From NCBI GenBank assembly GCA_024227975.1, contig JAAETV010000403.1, positions 1-16,338 of the forward strand: a stretch of DNA of 16,338 bases, read 5' to 3'. Origin of the DNA: Actinomycetes bacterium (GTDB lineage Bacteria; Actinomycetota; Acidimicrobiia; Acidimicrobiales; SZUA-35). Position numbers and translations under genes: made by a program. Of this stretch, positions 1 through 6,721 are shown in pieces (the first letter of the stretch is position 1; each line of letters opens with the position of its first letter). Below the pieces are notes generated by a model that was given only the letters and a program-made list of their open reading frames with translations, did no database searches and had not been told where the DNA came from.

Positions 1-90
1 CCAGACGAGCAATGCGATCTGTTCGTGAGCCGTGGCTTCCGGGTGGCTCGCATGGAACGTCGAACGCTTGGCCTCGATCACGGTTCCCAT
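1..90 (-). CDS. 5' end of an unidentified protein, cut by the window edge
   Basis: An open frame reads leftwards from an ATG at 90-88 and leaves the window with no stop; the first residues are MGTVIEAKRSTFHASHPEA. The 30 codons show the position pattern of a high-GC coding region by my hand count: roughly 60% GC at position 1, 43% at position 2 and 77% at position 3. No convincing Shine-Dalgarno precedes the ATG, and 30 residues are too few to name a family. The plus strand is also open here up to a stop at 136-138, but its pattern is less coding-like. It would lie on the same strand as, and 108 bases downstream of, the VOC gene. Confidence 0.35.
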   Translation of the reverse strand, partial: MGTVIEAKRSTFHASHPEATAHEQIALLVW

Positions 91-198
91 ATCCGTCGCC
101 GCAGGATGTCGGTCCCGACCAGGATCGCATCTCCGTGAAGGTTGCAGAGGCACGAACAGCCTGGCAGTAGCTCATAGCCGCTGGGGCGCCGAAGACGT

Positions 199-738
199 CT
201 AGGGGGTCGGGCCCCTCGCTCCGACGTGCATCCAATCGACGTCTTGAGCGGTCCTGGTCTCGCTCCACTCGTCGAGGACCGAATCGGCGAGGCTCCCAAG
301 CCTGTTGGCCAGTTCGGGAGTCATGGTGTTGACCGCTAGCTCGAGGCGGTGCCCATTGGGATCGAAGAAATAGATCGACTGGCAGATCTGGTGGTCGATC
401 GGGCCGACGACCTCCATGCCGTCGGCCTCGAGCCGATCCTTGTACCTGTTCAGCGTCTCCATATCATCCACGACGAGGGCGAGGTGCTGCACCCAATCGG
501 GCGTGTTCGGATCGAGCTTCATGTCTGACGACTCGGGAAGCTCGAAGAACGCGACACAACTACCATCGCCCATCTGGAAGAAGATGTGGATATGGGGCGA
601 CCACTCACCTGTCGACGGCACCTCGTTCTCGGCGATGGCGACATTGAAGTCGAGATCGAGGTACTTCGTGTAGAAGTCCGTGGTCTTGCGGGCGTCGATG
701 CACCGATAGGCCACATGATGCAGTCCTTGAACGGTCAT
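199..738 (-). CDS. VOC family protein (glyoxalase / extradiol dioxygenase superfamily)
   Basis: A protein of 179 residues with the two beta-alpha-beta-beta-beta modules of the vicinal oxygen chelate fold. Module 1 begins near residue 5 with LHHVAYRCID; module 2 begins near residue 83 with VQHLALVVDD and ends with the typical DPNGHRLELAV strand near residue 130. The His of the first strand, the His of QHLALVV and the Glu of RLELAV sit where this superfamily binds its metal, so an active metalloenzyme is plausible. The substrate cannot be read from sequence; members include glyoxalases, ring-cleavage dioxygenases and fosfomycin or bleomycin resistance proteins. The start at 738 is chosen over an in-frame codon at 771 because AAGGAG stands about 8 bases upstream of it. 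It is divergent from the stalk protein at 909. The C-terminal 40 residues (DSVLDEWSETRTAQDVDW) extend beyond the core fold. Confidence 0.85.
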   Translation of the reverse strand: MTVQGLHHVAYRCIDARKTTDFYTKYLDLDFNVAIAENEVPSTGEWSPHIHIFFQMGDGSCVAFFELPESSDMKLDPNTPDWVQHLALVVDDMETLNRYKDRLEADGMEVVGPIDHQICQSIYFFDPNGHRLELAVNTMTPELANRLGSLADSVLDEWSETRTAQDVDWMHVGARGPTP

Positions 739-908
739 TTCGGGTTCTCCTTGGTCATGATCGGCTAGCACCCATCATCACGGGGTGGGAGGAGCACCAC
801 CACATTGACACTTCGTTCAGGAATCAGTGTCACGCACCCCGACCCAAACAGGTTGACCTATACGGAAGCCGTGGAGGAAAACCACTTCCTCTACTACCAT
901 CTACCACC

Positions 909-1967
909 GTGCTCCAGCCTGAACAAAGGCCTGGTCTGCTCTCTGACGACGACCGGGTTCCGTTCAGCCCTCCGGCTCCGCAGCAGGCCGGCTCCCCCCA
1001 CCCACGAGCACCTGGGTGGATACTGGATCCATCTCAGAGCTGGGGCACCCCCCTCGCAATTCTGGGAGGGGCCTTGATCGCCTTGGTCGTCTTCTTGGCC
1101 TACGGGGCCCGAACAGGCCCAGAACTCGATCCTGCGATGGCCACAGGTCAGCTTCTCGGGCCCGCCCCTCGACCGACCACGTCCAAGGGAGTCAACCCGG
1201 CGGCCATCGACGGGGGAGAGCCCGAGTCAGACAGTGACCTGCACTTGCGTCCTTCGTCGCCGGTGTCGGACACCCCCAAGTCAGAACAAGATCCAACACC
1301 TAGCGCTGCCAACCGGCAGGGCCCCATCGAGAAATCAGTCACCACGACCCCACCCCCATCAACAACTACAGCTGCCCCGACAACGATGCGACCCTCACCG
1401 TCGACCACAGTTGCCCCGACGACGACCACGACTGTCCCGACAACGACGACCACAGCACCAACCACCACGACCTCGCAACCCCCATCGACCACGACGTCAA
1501 CTGTCGTCCCCATCAATTGGATCACCAGTGGTGGGTTCGAGCAGCCGACCGTGGCTGATGGGGCCTTCAGCAACGTCAACGTGAATGGCTGGACCTCGTC
1601 TGAAGGCACCATCGAAGTGTGGGGAACTGGCCACAGAGACATCCCCTCCTTCGCCGGTCGCCAACACGCGGAGCTCAACGGCAGATCCTCGGCCACAATC
1701 TCGCAACAGATCGATGTTGTCCCTGGTTCCACGTACCGCTGGTCGTTCGCCCACCGAGGCCGCATTGACGAAGACACCGTGACCGTGTTCATCGACGGTG
1801 AGACACAGGCGACCGTCACCTCACCGCCTGGTGCCTGGCGCACGGTGAGCGGCAGGTTCACGGTCCCGGCCAAGACGAACTCCGTCGTCTTCGGGCTGCG
1901 GGCCGTCGACCAGGGATCTGTTGGCAACCTGATCGACAACGTCGGATTCAAACTGGTCGCCGGCTAG
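909..1967 (+). CDS. Membrane-anchored Thr/Pro-stalk protein with C-terminal CBM-like beta-sandwich domain
   Basis: A protein of 352 residues. Residues 1-47 are proline-rich and probably cytoplasmic. One membrane helix spans about 48-65 (PLAILGGALIALVVFLAYG). A disordered acidic linker follows to 142, then a Thr/Pro stalk at about 143-199 with runs of four to five Thr. The C-terminal domain, about 203-350, opens with a GGFEQP motif, contains GWTSS, IEVWGTG, AELNG, ISQQIDVVPGSTYRWSFAHRGR and closes with LIDNVGF. That pattern matches the DUF642/CBM-like jelly rolls of secreted proteins and suggests binding of a polysaccharide or cell-wall glycan; binding is inferred. The predicted topology is cytoplasmic N-terminus with the stalk and lectin-like domain outside. 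The GTG at 909 is the first start codon in this frame, but no Shine-Dalgarno lies close to it; a GGAGG at 873-877 is too far upstream to fit, so the start is uncertain. It ends convergent to the permease gene. Confidence 0.8.
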   Translation: MLQPEQRPGLLSDDDRVPFSPPAPQQAGSPHPRAPGWILDPSQSWGTPLAILGGALIALVVFLAYGARTGPELDPAMATGQLLGPAPRPTTSKGVNPAAIDGGEPESDSDLHLRPSSPVSDTPKSEQDPTPSAANRQGPIEKSVTTTPPPSTTTAAPTTMRPSPSTTVAPTTTTTVPTTTTTAPTTTTSQPPSTTTSTVVPINWITSGGFEQPTVADGAFSNVNVNGWTSSEGTIEVWGTGHRDIPSFAGRQHAELNGRSSATISQQIDVVPGSTYRWSFAHRGRIDEDTVTVFIDGETQATVTSPPGAWRTVSGRFTVPAKTNSVVFGLRAVDQGSVGNLIDNVGFKLVAG

Positions 1968-2163
1968 CACCTCCCGGGCCCCGTGACACGAACACCGGTT
2001 TGACACTCTCGGGCGTCGGTAGGGCATAGCCCACCCTCTCTCCGTGGCCAAGCCCTCTCCGCATCCACGACCGAGAGATGGCCCGGCGACTGCTACTGAA
2101 CCAGGGTGCGCTGCTACAGGGCGACTGACATCCAGACACTTCAGTCACCTTGGGGCGGCTGAC

Positions 2164-3192
2164 TCACAGCAAGATCTGGCCCGTCCAGCCCAGGATCATC
2201 GCACCGACCAGGAGCATGACTACCACGAGGGCGACGACGCGTACTCGGGCGATGACGAACAGGCCGCTGATGGCCCCAACGCTCGTTCCTGCTCCGGTCA
2301 CAATGAAGGCGAGGGCGGGACCCGGACCCATTCCCCCGTCAACCATCGTGGCTACAAGAGGGAGGGATCCTTCGGTGTTGATATAGGCCGGGATGCCGAT
2401 GATCGCAGCAAGTGGGACAGCCAACAATGATTCGCCGCCGAGGTAGTCGGTCAACCAACTGGTCGGGATGGCCTCTATCACCAGATAGCCGATAGCGGTG
2501 TATGCGAAGAAGAAGACCAGGAGACGACGGCCGGTCCTCACGAACTCTTGCGCGTAGGCATCGAGCCGAAGGCGGCGGATGAGCGTTGGGCGGGGGCCAA
2601 CGGATGCTGGGTGGGGTGCAACGAGGGTGGCCAGTCCACCTCCCGCAGGCTCCAACGTAGTGGTCTCGTTCGGGTCGCCTGAGACCTGGTCGCCGGGCGA
2701 CGTGTCGGCTTCAGGAGTGGAGGAGAGCGAAGGGCTCTGGACCCGAGCCTGCCCGTCGAGCCAACCGGATCGATCGAGCAAGTGGGCAACCCACCCCGCG
2801 GCCAGGCCGAGCACGATCGTGCCAACGAAGAACAACAAGGCGAACGACCATCCGAACAATCCGGCCGAAAAGATGAGCTCCGAAGGGCTGGTCAGCGGGG
2901 AGGACACCATGAACGCAACGAGGGGTGCCCATGGTGACGACGATGCGATCATTCCGAGTAGCACAGCGGTAGTGCCGCATGAGCAGAACGGGGTCAGGGT
3001 TGCGAGGGCCACGGCCCCAATCGTGGCGATCGTCCACCTGCGTCGCAGCAGACGCGACATCCGATCAATGCCGACGTAGACCGGCACCGCGGCCGCAACG
3101 AGTACAGCAATGGCGAGGAACATCCACACGTTCTCGAACGTCCGCAGGACGTCAACTCCAACCCGGTTGATCAGATCGACCAGCCAATCCAT
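2164..3192 (-). CDS. DUF318/ArsP-like permease, putative metal or metalloid efflux
   Basis: A protein of 342 residues with about eight membrane helices in two halves, matching the PF03773 permease family (ArsP, SO_0444 and relatives). The first half carries TPFCSCGTTAVLLG at residues 67-80; the Cys-Ser-Cys of this motif is the family hallmark and a likely metal or arsenical ligand site. The second half carries GIPAYINTEGSLPLV at 266-280 and a Gly-rich TGAGTSVGAISG at 299-310. The halves are joined by a hydrophilic linker at about 142-208 rich in Ser, Pro and Asp. Known members export trivalent organoarsenicals or are linked to zinc/copper tolerance; which applies here is unknown. The ATG at 3192-3190 has a strong GAGGAGG five bases upstream. 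No ArsR-type regulator or metallochaperone is encoded in the window, yet its promoter carries a clear operator, so the regulator must lie elsewhere. Confidence 0.85.
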   Translation of the reverse strand: MDWLVDLINRVGVDVLRTFENVWMFLAIAVLVAAAVPVYVGIDRMSRLLRRRWTIATIGAVALATLTPFCSCGTTAVLLGMIASSSPWAPLVAFMVSSPLTSPSELIFSAGLFGWSFALLFFVGTIVLGLAAGWVAHLLDRSGWLDGQARVQSPSLSSTPEADTSPGDQVSGDPNETTTLEPAGGGLATLVAPHPASVGPRPTLIRRLRLDAYAQEFVRTGRRLLVFFFAYTAIGYLVIEAIPTSWLTDYLGGESLLAVPLAAIIGIPAYINTEGSLPLVATMVDGGMGPGPALAFIVTGAGTSVGAISGLFVIARVRVVALVVVMLLVGAMILGWTGQILL

Positions 3193-3200
3193 GTTTCCTC

Positions 3201-3226
3201 CTCATATCGACTAACGTCTATATGAG
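3201..3226. promoter_or_regulatory. Dyad operator overlapping the start region of the permease transcript
   Basis: CTCATAT at 3201-3207 is matched by ATATGAG at 3220-3226, separated by 12 bases that contain a second symmetric pair, GAC at 3209-3211 and GTC at 3216-3218. Twenty of 26 positions obey the dyad. It begins directly after the proposed -10 and its left arm overlaps the Shine-Dalgarno, a placement that would let a bound dimer block the permease gene. ArsR/SmtB-type metal sensors often use AT-rich dyads of this length, but the family of the binder is a guess. Confidence 0.6.
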
Positions 3227-3255
3227 ATACTGTCATACGAATCGATGAGTGTCAA
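3227..3255 (-). promoter_or_regulatory. Sigma-70-like promoter of the permease gene
   Basis: Read on the minus strand, a perfect TTGACA (plus coordinates 3250-3255) is followed after exactly 17 bases by CAGTAT (3227-3232), which matches the -10 consensus at three of six positions. Transcription would begin near 3220, giving a leader of about 28 bases with GAGGAGG in it. The weak -10 and the operator just downstream fit a regulated promoter. Confidence 0.5.
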
Positions 3256-3267
3256 TACGAAAATGAG
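3231..3267. repeat. Two imperfect direct repeats across the permease -35 region
   Basis: TGTCATACGAATCGATGAG at 3231-3249 is followed directly by TGTCAATACGAAAATGAG at 3250-3267. The copies share TGTCA, TACGAA and TGAG and differ by small indels. They cover the -10/-35 spacer, the -35 and the bases upstream, so they may be a second protein-binding site or an old duplication of one. Confidence 0.4.
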
Positions 3268-3357
3268 ACCTCAGATCAGCCGGAGGGATCGGGCGCCATC
3301 GTGAAGGGCAGACCTTCTGTTCATCAGGCCGGCCGTACCTGGCTGTGGTCAAGCACC

Positions 3358-3373
3358 CGCTAATCGGTTAGCG
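3358..3373. promoter_or_regulatory. Perfect inverted repeat upstream of the UspA-like gene
   Basis: CGCTAATCGGTTAGCG consists of a perfect 6-bp dyad (CGCTAA/TTAGCG) around TCGG. It ends 28 bases before the ATG of the universal stress protein, where an operator or a short 5' leader hairpin would sit. It is followed by GC-rich sequence, not by a T-run, so it is not a terminator. The core CGCTA/TAGCG recurs as a palindrome at 4015-4024 before the next gene. Confidence 0.35.
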
Positions 3374-3401
3374 TTCGCTCCAGTTCGAGAGGGATTGCTG
3401 T

Positions 3402-3818
3402 ATGAAGACGATTGTGGCCGGGGCCACCGATACGCCAACCGCCAACGAAGCAGCAAGACAGGCGGCCACCCTTGCGCGCGATCTTGGTGCTCGCCTTCAT
3501 CTGGTGTCCGCAGTATCAGACCGCGCGACGACAACGGTGGGCGGTGCCGGTGAATCCTGGACCTTCACGACCTATGACGGCGCGAGAAGTCATTTGGACA
3601 ACATGGCCGGCCTCCTCGGCAACGGGCTGGAGGTGACGACCGCAGTAGTTACCGGTGATCCGGCGGATGCGATGTGTTCCGAGGCCGAGCGGTTGGAGGC
3701 GGACGTGATCGTCGTTGGCTCCGTCCGAACCCAAGGCATCAGTCGGGTTCTCGGCTCGGTTGCCACCGCCGTTCTGCAAAGGACGCCTTGTGCCGTCTTC
3801 GTGGCCAAGACAACCTGA
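3402..3818 (+). CDS. Universal stress protein, UspA family
   Basis: A protein of 138 residues, the normal size of a single Usp domain. It opens with the usual first strand MKTIVAGATDTPTANEA, contains the DVIVVGS strand near residues 100-106, and ends with RVLGSVATAVLQRTPCAVFVAKTT, the typical Usp C-terminus. The nucleotide loop is normally G-x2-G-x9-G-S/T. Here it reads GSVRTQGISRVLGS, with Arg at the second Gly position and one residue fewer before the final Gly-Ser. ATP binding is therefore uncertain; many actinobacterial Usp proteins show a similar compact loop. Usp proteins are cytoplasmic dimers tied to stress or hypoxia responses; the exact role here is unknown. AGAGGG lies about 9 bases before the ATG. 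A perfect inverted repeat stands just upstream, and the gene sits between a metal permease and a kinase fusion with gaps above 200 bases, so it is probably its own transcript. Confidence 0.88.
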   Translation: MKTIVAGATDTPTANEAARQAATLARDLGARLHLVSAVSDRATTTVGGAGESWTFTTYDGARSHLDNMAGLLGNGLEVTTAVVTGDPADAMCSEAERLEADVIVVGSVRTQGISRVLGSVATAVLQRTPCAVFVAKTT

Positions 3819-4014
3819 CCACTAGTAACGCCATGCTGATCGAGTTTCGACCAAATCGGTCAAGCTACAACCGGGGGGTGTGGTAGATCTTCGTGATATC
3901 GCCAACGTCGTCTGGGGCCGTGTCTCGAATCCGAAAGCCCATCGGCTCTATCTACTGTCAGATCGTGTCTCCACTCTCCCCAGTCGGACAGGCAACGAGT
4001 GCTTGCTGTAGGAT

Positions 4015-4024
4015 TCGCTAGCGA
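4015..4024. promoter_or_regulatory. Short palindrome before the PAP2-kinase gene
   Basis: TCGCTAGCGA is a perfect 10-bp palindrome lying 15 bases before the ATG at 4040. Its CGCTA/TAGCG half-sites match those of the larger dyad at 3358-3373 before the UspA gene, though with no spacer. A common regulator is possible, but a 10-bp palindrome can arise by chance. Confidence 0.2.
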
Positions 4025-4039
4025 TCACGAGCGGAGGCG

Positions 4040-5773
4040 ATGGAGAACCTAGGAGAGTCGCAGGAATCGACGCCGATCGAGCCCGGGCTTCCAGCGCTCG
4101 GCGAGAGGCGCGAGATCCGGATCGCCGGCATTCGCGTCGCCGGCCGGCGGCGACGTCCCAGCGGCGAGAAGGCACCGCTGCCCCGTGAGCTACGCACAGC
4201 GGGGAGGCTCTGGCTGCTCGGTGGTCTCGCCATGGTCGCGCTCTGGATTTCTCTGTTCGCGTTTCCAGAATCTGCCAACTGGTGGACCGATCGGGACAAT
4301 TCGATCTTGGAGCAGTTCGTCGAGGCTCGCAGTAGCGCTCTTACTTCTCTGGCCGATGCCACTGCCCTACTCGGTTCGTCTTGGCTCATACGCATACTCC
4401 GAATCGGTGCGCTCTTGGCTCTGCTCTTCGTGCGCCGGTTCCGGCACTTCTTCGCTGTACTTCTGGCCATCATCTTGGTCCAGGCGACCGTTGACGGCCT
4501 TCAGGAGGTCGTTGGCAGACCACGACCGCTCTTTCCGATCATCGGAGACTGGGAAGGCGCCTCCCACCCGTCGGGTCCGGTTGCCCGGCTTGGCGTAACC
4601 GCGGCCGCCATGGCCTACACGCTCGTGCCGAAGGGTCGTGGACGTCACCTGGCCTTCGGTGTCTCCGGATTCCTGGTTCTTGCACTGATCCTGGCCCGGA
4701 TCTATCTCGGGGTTGACCATCCGAGCGATGCCGTGGTGGCGGCCATTTTCTCCTTCGCTGTAGTCGCGGTGCTGTTCCGCTGGTTCGCCCCCGAAGGGAC
4801 CTTTCCCGTTACCTGGAAGCCGGGGGTGACGGCCCACCTCAACGTGACGGGGGAACGCGGCAAGGCAATCCAACGTGGCGTTTCCGAACAGTTGGGGTTG
4901 GAGGTTCTCGAGGTCAAGCCGTTTGGACTCGAGGGGTCAGGTGGATCCACACCTCTCCGCCTCAAGGTTGCGGGTGATCCGGATCAGTACGTCTTCGCCA
5001 AGCTGTACAGCCAAGTCCACCTCCGCTCCGACCGCTGGTACAAGATCGGGCGCACCATCCTGTACGGATCTCTCGAGGACGAGGTTCACTTCTCGACCGT
5101 TCGTCGCCTGGTTGAATACGAGGACTACATCCAACGCTTGATGCGCGACGCTGGCGTACCGAGTGCTGCACCGTTGGGAATCGTTGAGATCACACCTGAG
5201 CGTGAGTACCTGATGGTCAGCGAGTTCCTCGAACGATCGCAGGAGCTCAGCGACGCCGAGGTCACCGACACCGTGATCGACGACGCCCTCGCTCTGATCC
5301 GCCACATGTGGGACGCAGGGCTAGCACACCGCGACATCAAGCCAGCCAACGTGATGCTGAGCGATGGCCGGGTCGTCGTGATCGACGTGGCCTTTGGCAC
5401 GGTCCGCCCGAGCCCATGGCGCCAGGCCGTCGATCTGGCCAACATGATGCTGATCCTGGCTCTGCGCACCGACGCCAACCATGTCTACGAGCGGGCCCTG
5501 CTCCAGTTCGCGCCGGAGGACATCGCCGAGGCCTTCGCCGCTACCCGTAGTGTCACCATGCCTTCCCAATCGCGCAGTTCTCTAGCTCTGCTCAAGAAGC
5601 AGCAGGGCGTCGATGTGGTCGAGGAGTTCCGCAGACTCGCCCCCGACACCGAACCCATCTCGATCCAGCGGTGGAGCCCCCGTCGGCTCAGGCTGACCGC
5701 CGGCGCCGCAATCCTGGGGATCTTCGTCATCATTCTGGTCATCCAGGAAATTGGAGGAGGAGGGCTCCTATGA
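4040..5773 (+). CDS. PAP2-like membrane domain fused to a protein-kinase-like domain
   Basis: A protein of 577 residues. Residues 1-54 form a basic cytoplasmic tail. Several membrane helices follow (about 55-75, 115-131, 136-152, 184-194, 204-220, 231-247) and make up a PAP2/phosphatidate-phosphatase-like domain. Its three motifs are recognisable but altered: QEVVGRPRP at 155-163 has Gln155 where catalytic Lys is expected, HPSGPVARLG at 176-185 has Pro180 instead of the PSGH His, and ARIYLGVDHPSD at 219-230 has Asp226 at the nucleophile-His position, with His227 one residue later. Residues about 285-540 are kinase-like: VFAKLYS supplies a beta-3 Lys321, AHRDIKPANVML at 429-440 is a full catalytic loop (His430, Asp432, Lys434, Asn437), and VVVIDVAFG gives a metal-binding Asp449. 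A final helix lies near 551-568. GGAGG precedes the ATG by only 2 bases, so the start could be slightly different. The kinase looks active and the phosphatase does not. Substrate unknown: protein, lipid or sugar. Confidence 0.8.
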   Translation: MENLGESQESTPIEPGLPALGERREIRIAGIRVAGRRRRPSGEKAPLPRELRTAGRLWLLGGLAMVALWISLFAFPESANWWTDRDNSILEQFVEARSSALTSLADATALLGSSWLIRILRIGALLALLFVRRFRHFFAVLLAIILVQATVDGLQEVVGRPRPLFPIIGDWEGASHPSGPVARLGVTAAAMAYTLVPKGRGRHLAFGVSGFLVLALILARIYLGVDHPSDAVVAAIFSFAVVAVLFRWFAPEGTFPVTWKPGVTAHLNVTGERGKAIQRGVSEQLGLEVLEVKPFGLEGSGGSTPLRLKVAGDPDQYVFAKLYSQVHLRSDRWYKIGRTILYGSLEDEVHFSTVRRLVEYEDYIQRLMRDAGVPSAAPLGIVEITPEREYLMVSEFLERSQELSDAEVTDTVIDDALALIRHMWDAGLAHRDIKPANVMLSDGRVVVIDVAFGTVRPSPWRQAVDLANMMLILALRTDANHVYERALLQFAPEDIAEAFAATRSVTMPSQSRSSLALLKKQQGVDVVEEFRRLAPDTEPISIQRWSPRRLRLTAGAAILGIFVIILVIQEIGGGGLL

Positions 5774-6612
5774 GAGGACTAACCATCTTGCTCATCATGA
5801 CCTTGGCCTTGAGCTCCTGCGGGGACCACCTCGGACTGGGAGACCTCGATTGCTCGTCGCCTTCGGACGACGTCTCATCGTCGACTGTCATCACCGTGCA
5901 GGCTGTGCCAACGGCGAAATACACCCCATGTGTCAAAGGGCTTCGACTGGGCTGGGATTCCGTCCAGTGGTTTGCCGAGGACGGCCGAGCAGGTGTCAGG
6001 ATCCTCAAATCGTTCGAAACGTTCTTGAGCGCAACCGTGACCGAGTCGTGCGATGTTTCTGATGCCGTTGCGGTGAAGTCCAGAAGCCCCGATATCGAGC
6101 GATTCGAAGACATCGAGCTGGAACCCACCAACATCGGGATAACGATCATTCCTTCCGGCGAGCAGCCCCTCGCCAGCGGGCGGGCGCTGGTCACCCAGTT
6201 CGCCGGGATCAAGATAGACGATCGTCCTGTGTCTTTCACCCTGGGCGACGACATCGATGAGTCCGTCAACTCACGTGTCGATCTCGCTCTGACCCAAGGC
6301 CAATACGTATGGATCATCGACGAAGTCGACGCCGAGGAAGGCACCGTCCAGCTACGCAGCAATAGTGCGGCCGCCGCCGGTCATGGCCTCCAGCCCCGAG
6401 ACGCTCTCGAGCTCATCGAAAACGCTGTGCCCGATGTCTTCTACCGCGGCAAGTGGTACTTCACCTTCGAGGGAGGCTGCATCACCTACGAGTTCGACGC
6501 CACCGGGATCCTCGCCGAAACCGTCGCCGCCGACGCCGAGGAGTCCCTCGGCTTCTTCCCAGCATTCGAGCTTGTCCAGGCCGCCCGCGACGGCGGCTTC
6601 AACCTGGACTGA
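5770..6612 (+). CDS. Lipoprotein of unknown function, coupled to the PAP2-kinase gene
   Basis: A protein of 280 residues. Residues 1-16 form a lipoprotein signal peptide and LSSC at 14-17 is the lipobox, so Cys17 would be lipidated after transfer to the outside of the membrane. The rest is acidic and mostly beta-like with Cys pairs (CSSPSDD, YTPCVKG, VTESCDV, EGGCITYEF). I recognise no family; the section GKWYFTFEGGCITYEFDATG resembles a small substrate- or partner-binding segment only in general character. The ATG at 5770 overlaps the stop of the upstream gene (ATGA) and has GGAGGAGGAGGG just before it. That fixes the start and implies translational coupling to the kinase fusion. A membrane complex of the two products is a fair inference. 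The next gene, lgt, makes the enzyme that would modify this Cys. Confidence 0.8.
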   Translation: MRGLTILLIMTLALSSCGDHLGLGDLDCSSPSDDVSSSTVITVQAVPTAKYTPCVKGLRLGWDSVQWFAEDGRAGVRILKSFETFLSATVTESCDVSDAVAVKSRSPDIERFEDIELEPTNIGITIIPSGEQPLASGRALVTQFAGIKIDDRPVSFTLGDDIDESVNSRVDLALTQGQYVWIIDEVDAEEGTVQLRSNSAAAAGHGLQPRDALELIENAVPDVFYRGKWYFTFEGGCITYEFDATGILAETVAADAEESLGFFPAFELVQAARDGGFNLD

Positions 6613-6721
6613 AACACACCTCGGCAGACTCGGGACCCTATTGGTTGGTCGGGCCTGTGATTTCTCGTCGGCGGCTTTGTACGCTCTGATTCCATCCCTG
6701 TTCGGCTAGGTGGCTGCATCT

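Noticed and set aside
1..138. Plus-strand open frame ending in a stop at 136-138, with an LFVSRGFRVARMERR stretch that vaguely recalls the end of a GNAT acetyltransferase
   Set aside because: Its GC by codon position (about 67/56/67 by hand count) is less coding-like than the minus-strand frame, and the tail is a run of Arg with no family character. It remains a possible alternative.
1148..1951. A 267-codon minus-strand open frame with Val-rich runs
   Set aside because: The runs such as VVVVVGTVVVVVG are the reverse reading of the Thr stalk codons; the plus-strand product has a sensible domain layout.
1968..2163. Possible terminator between the convergent stalk and permease genes
   Set aside because: The only hairpin seen, GGGC-ATA-GCCC, has a 4-bp stem with no T-run; it is too weak to list.
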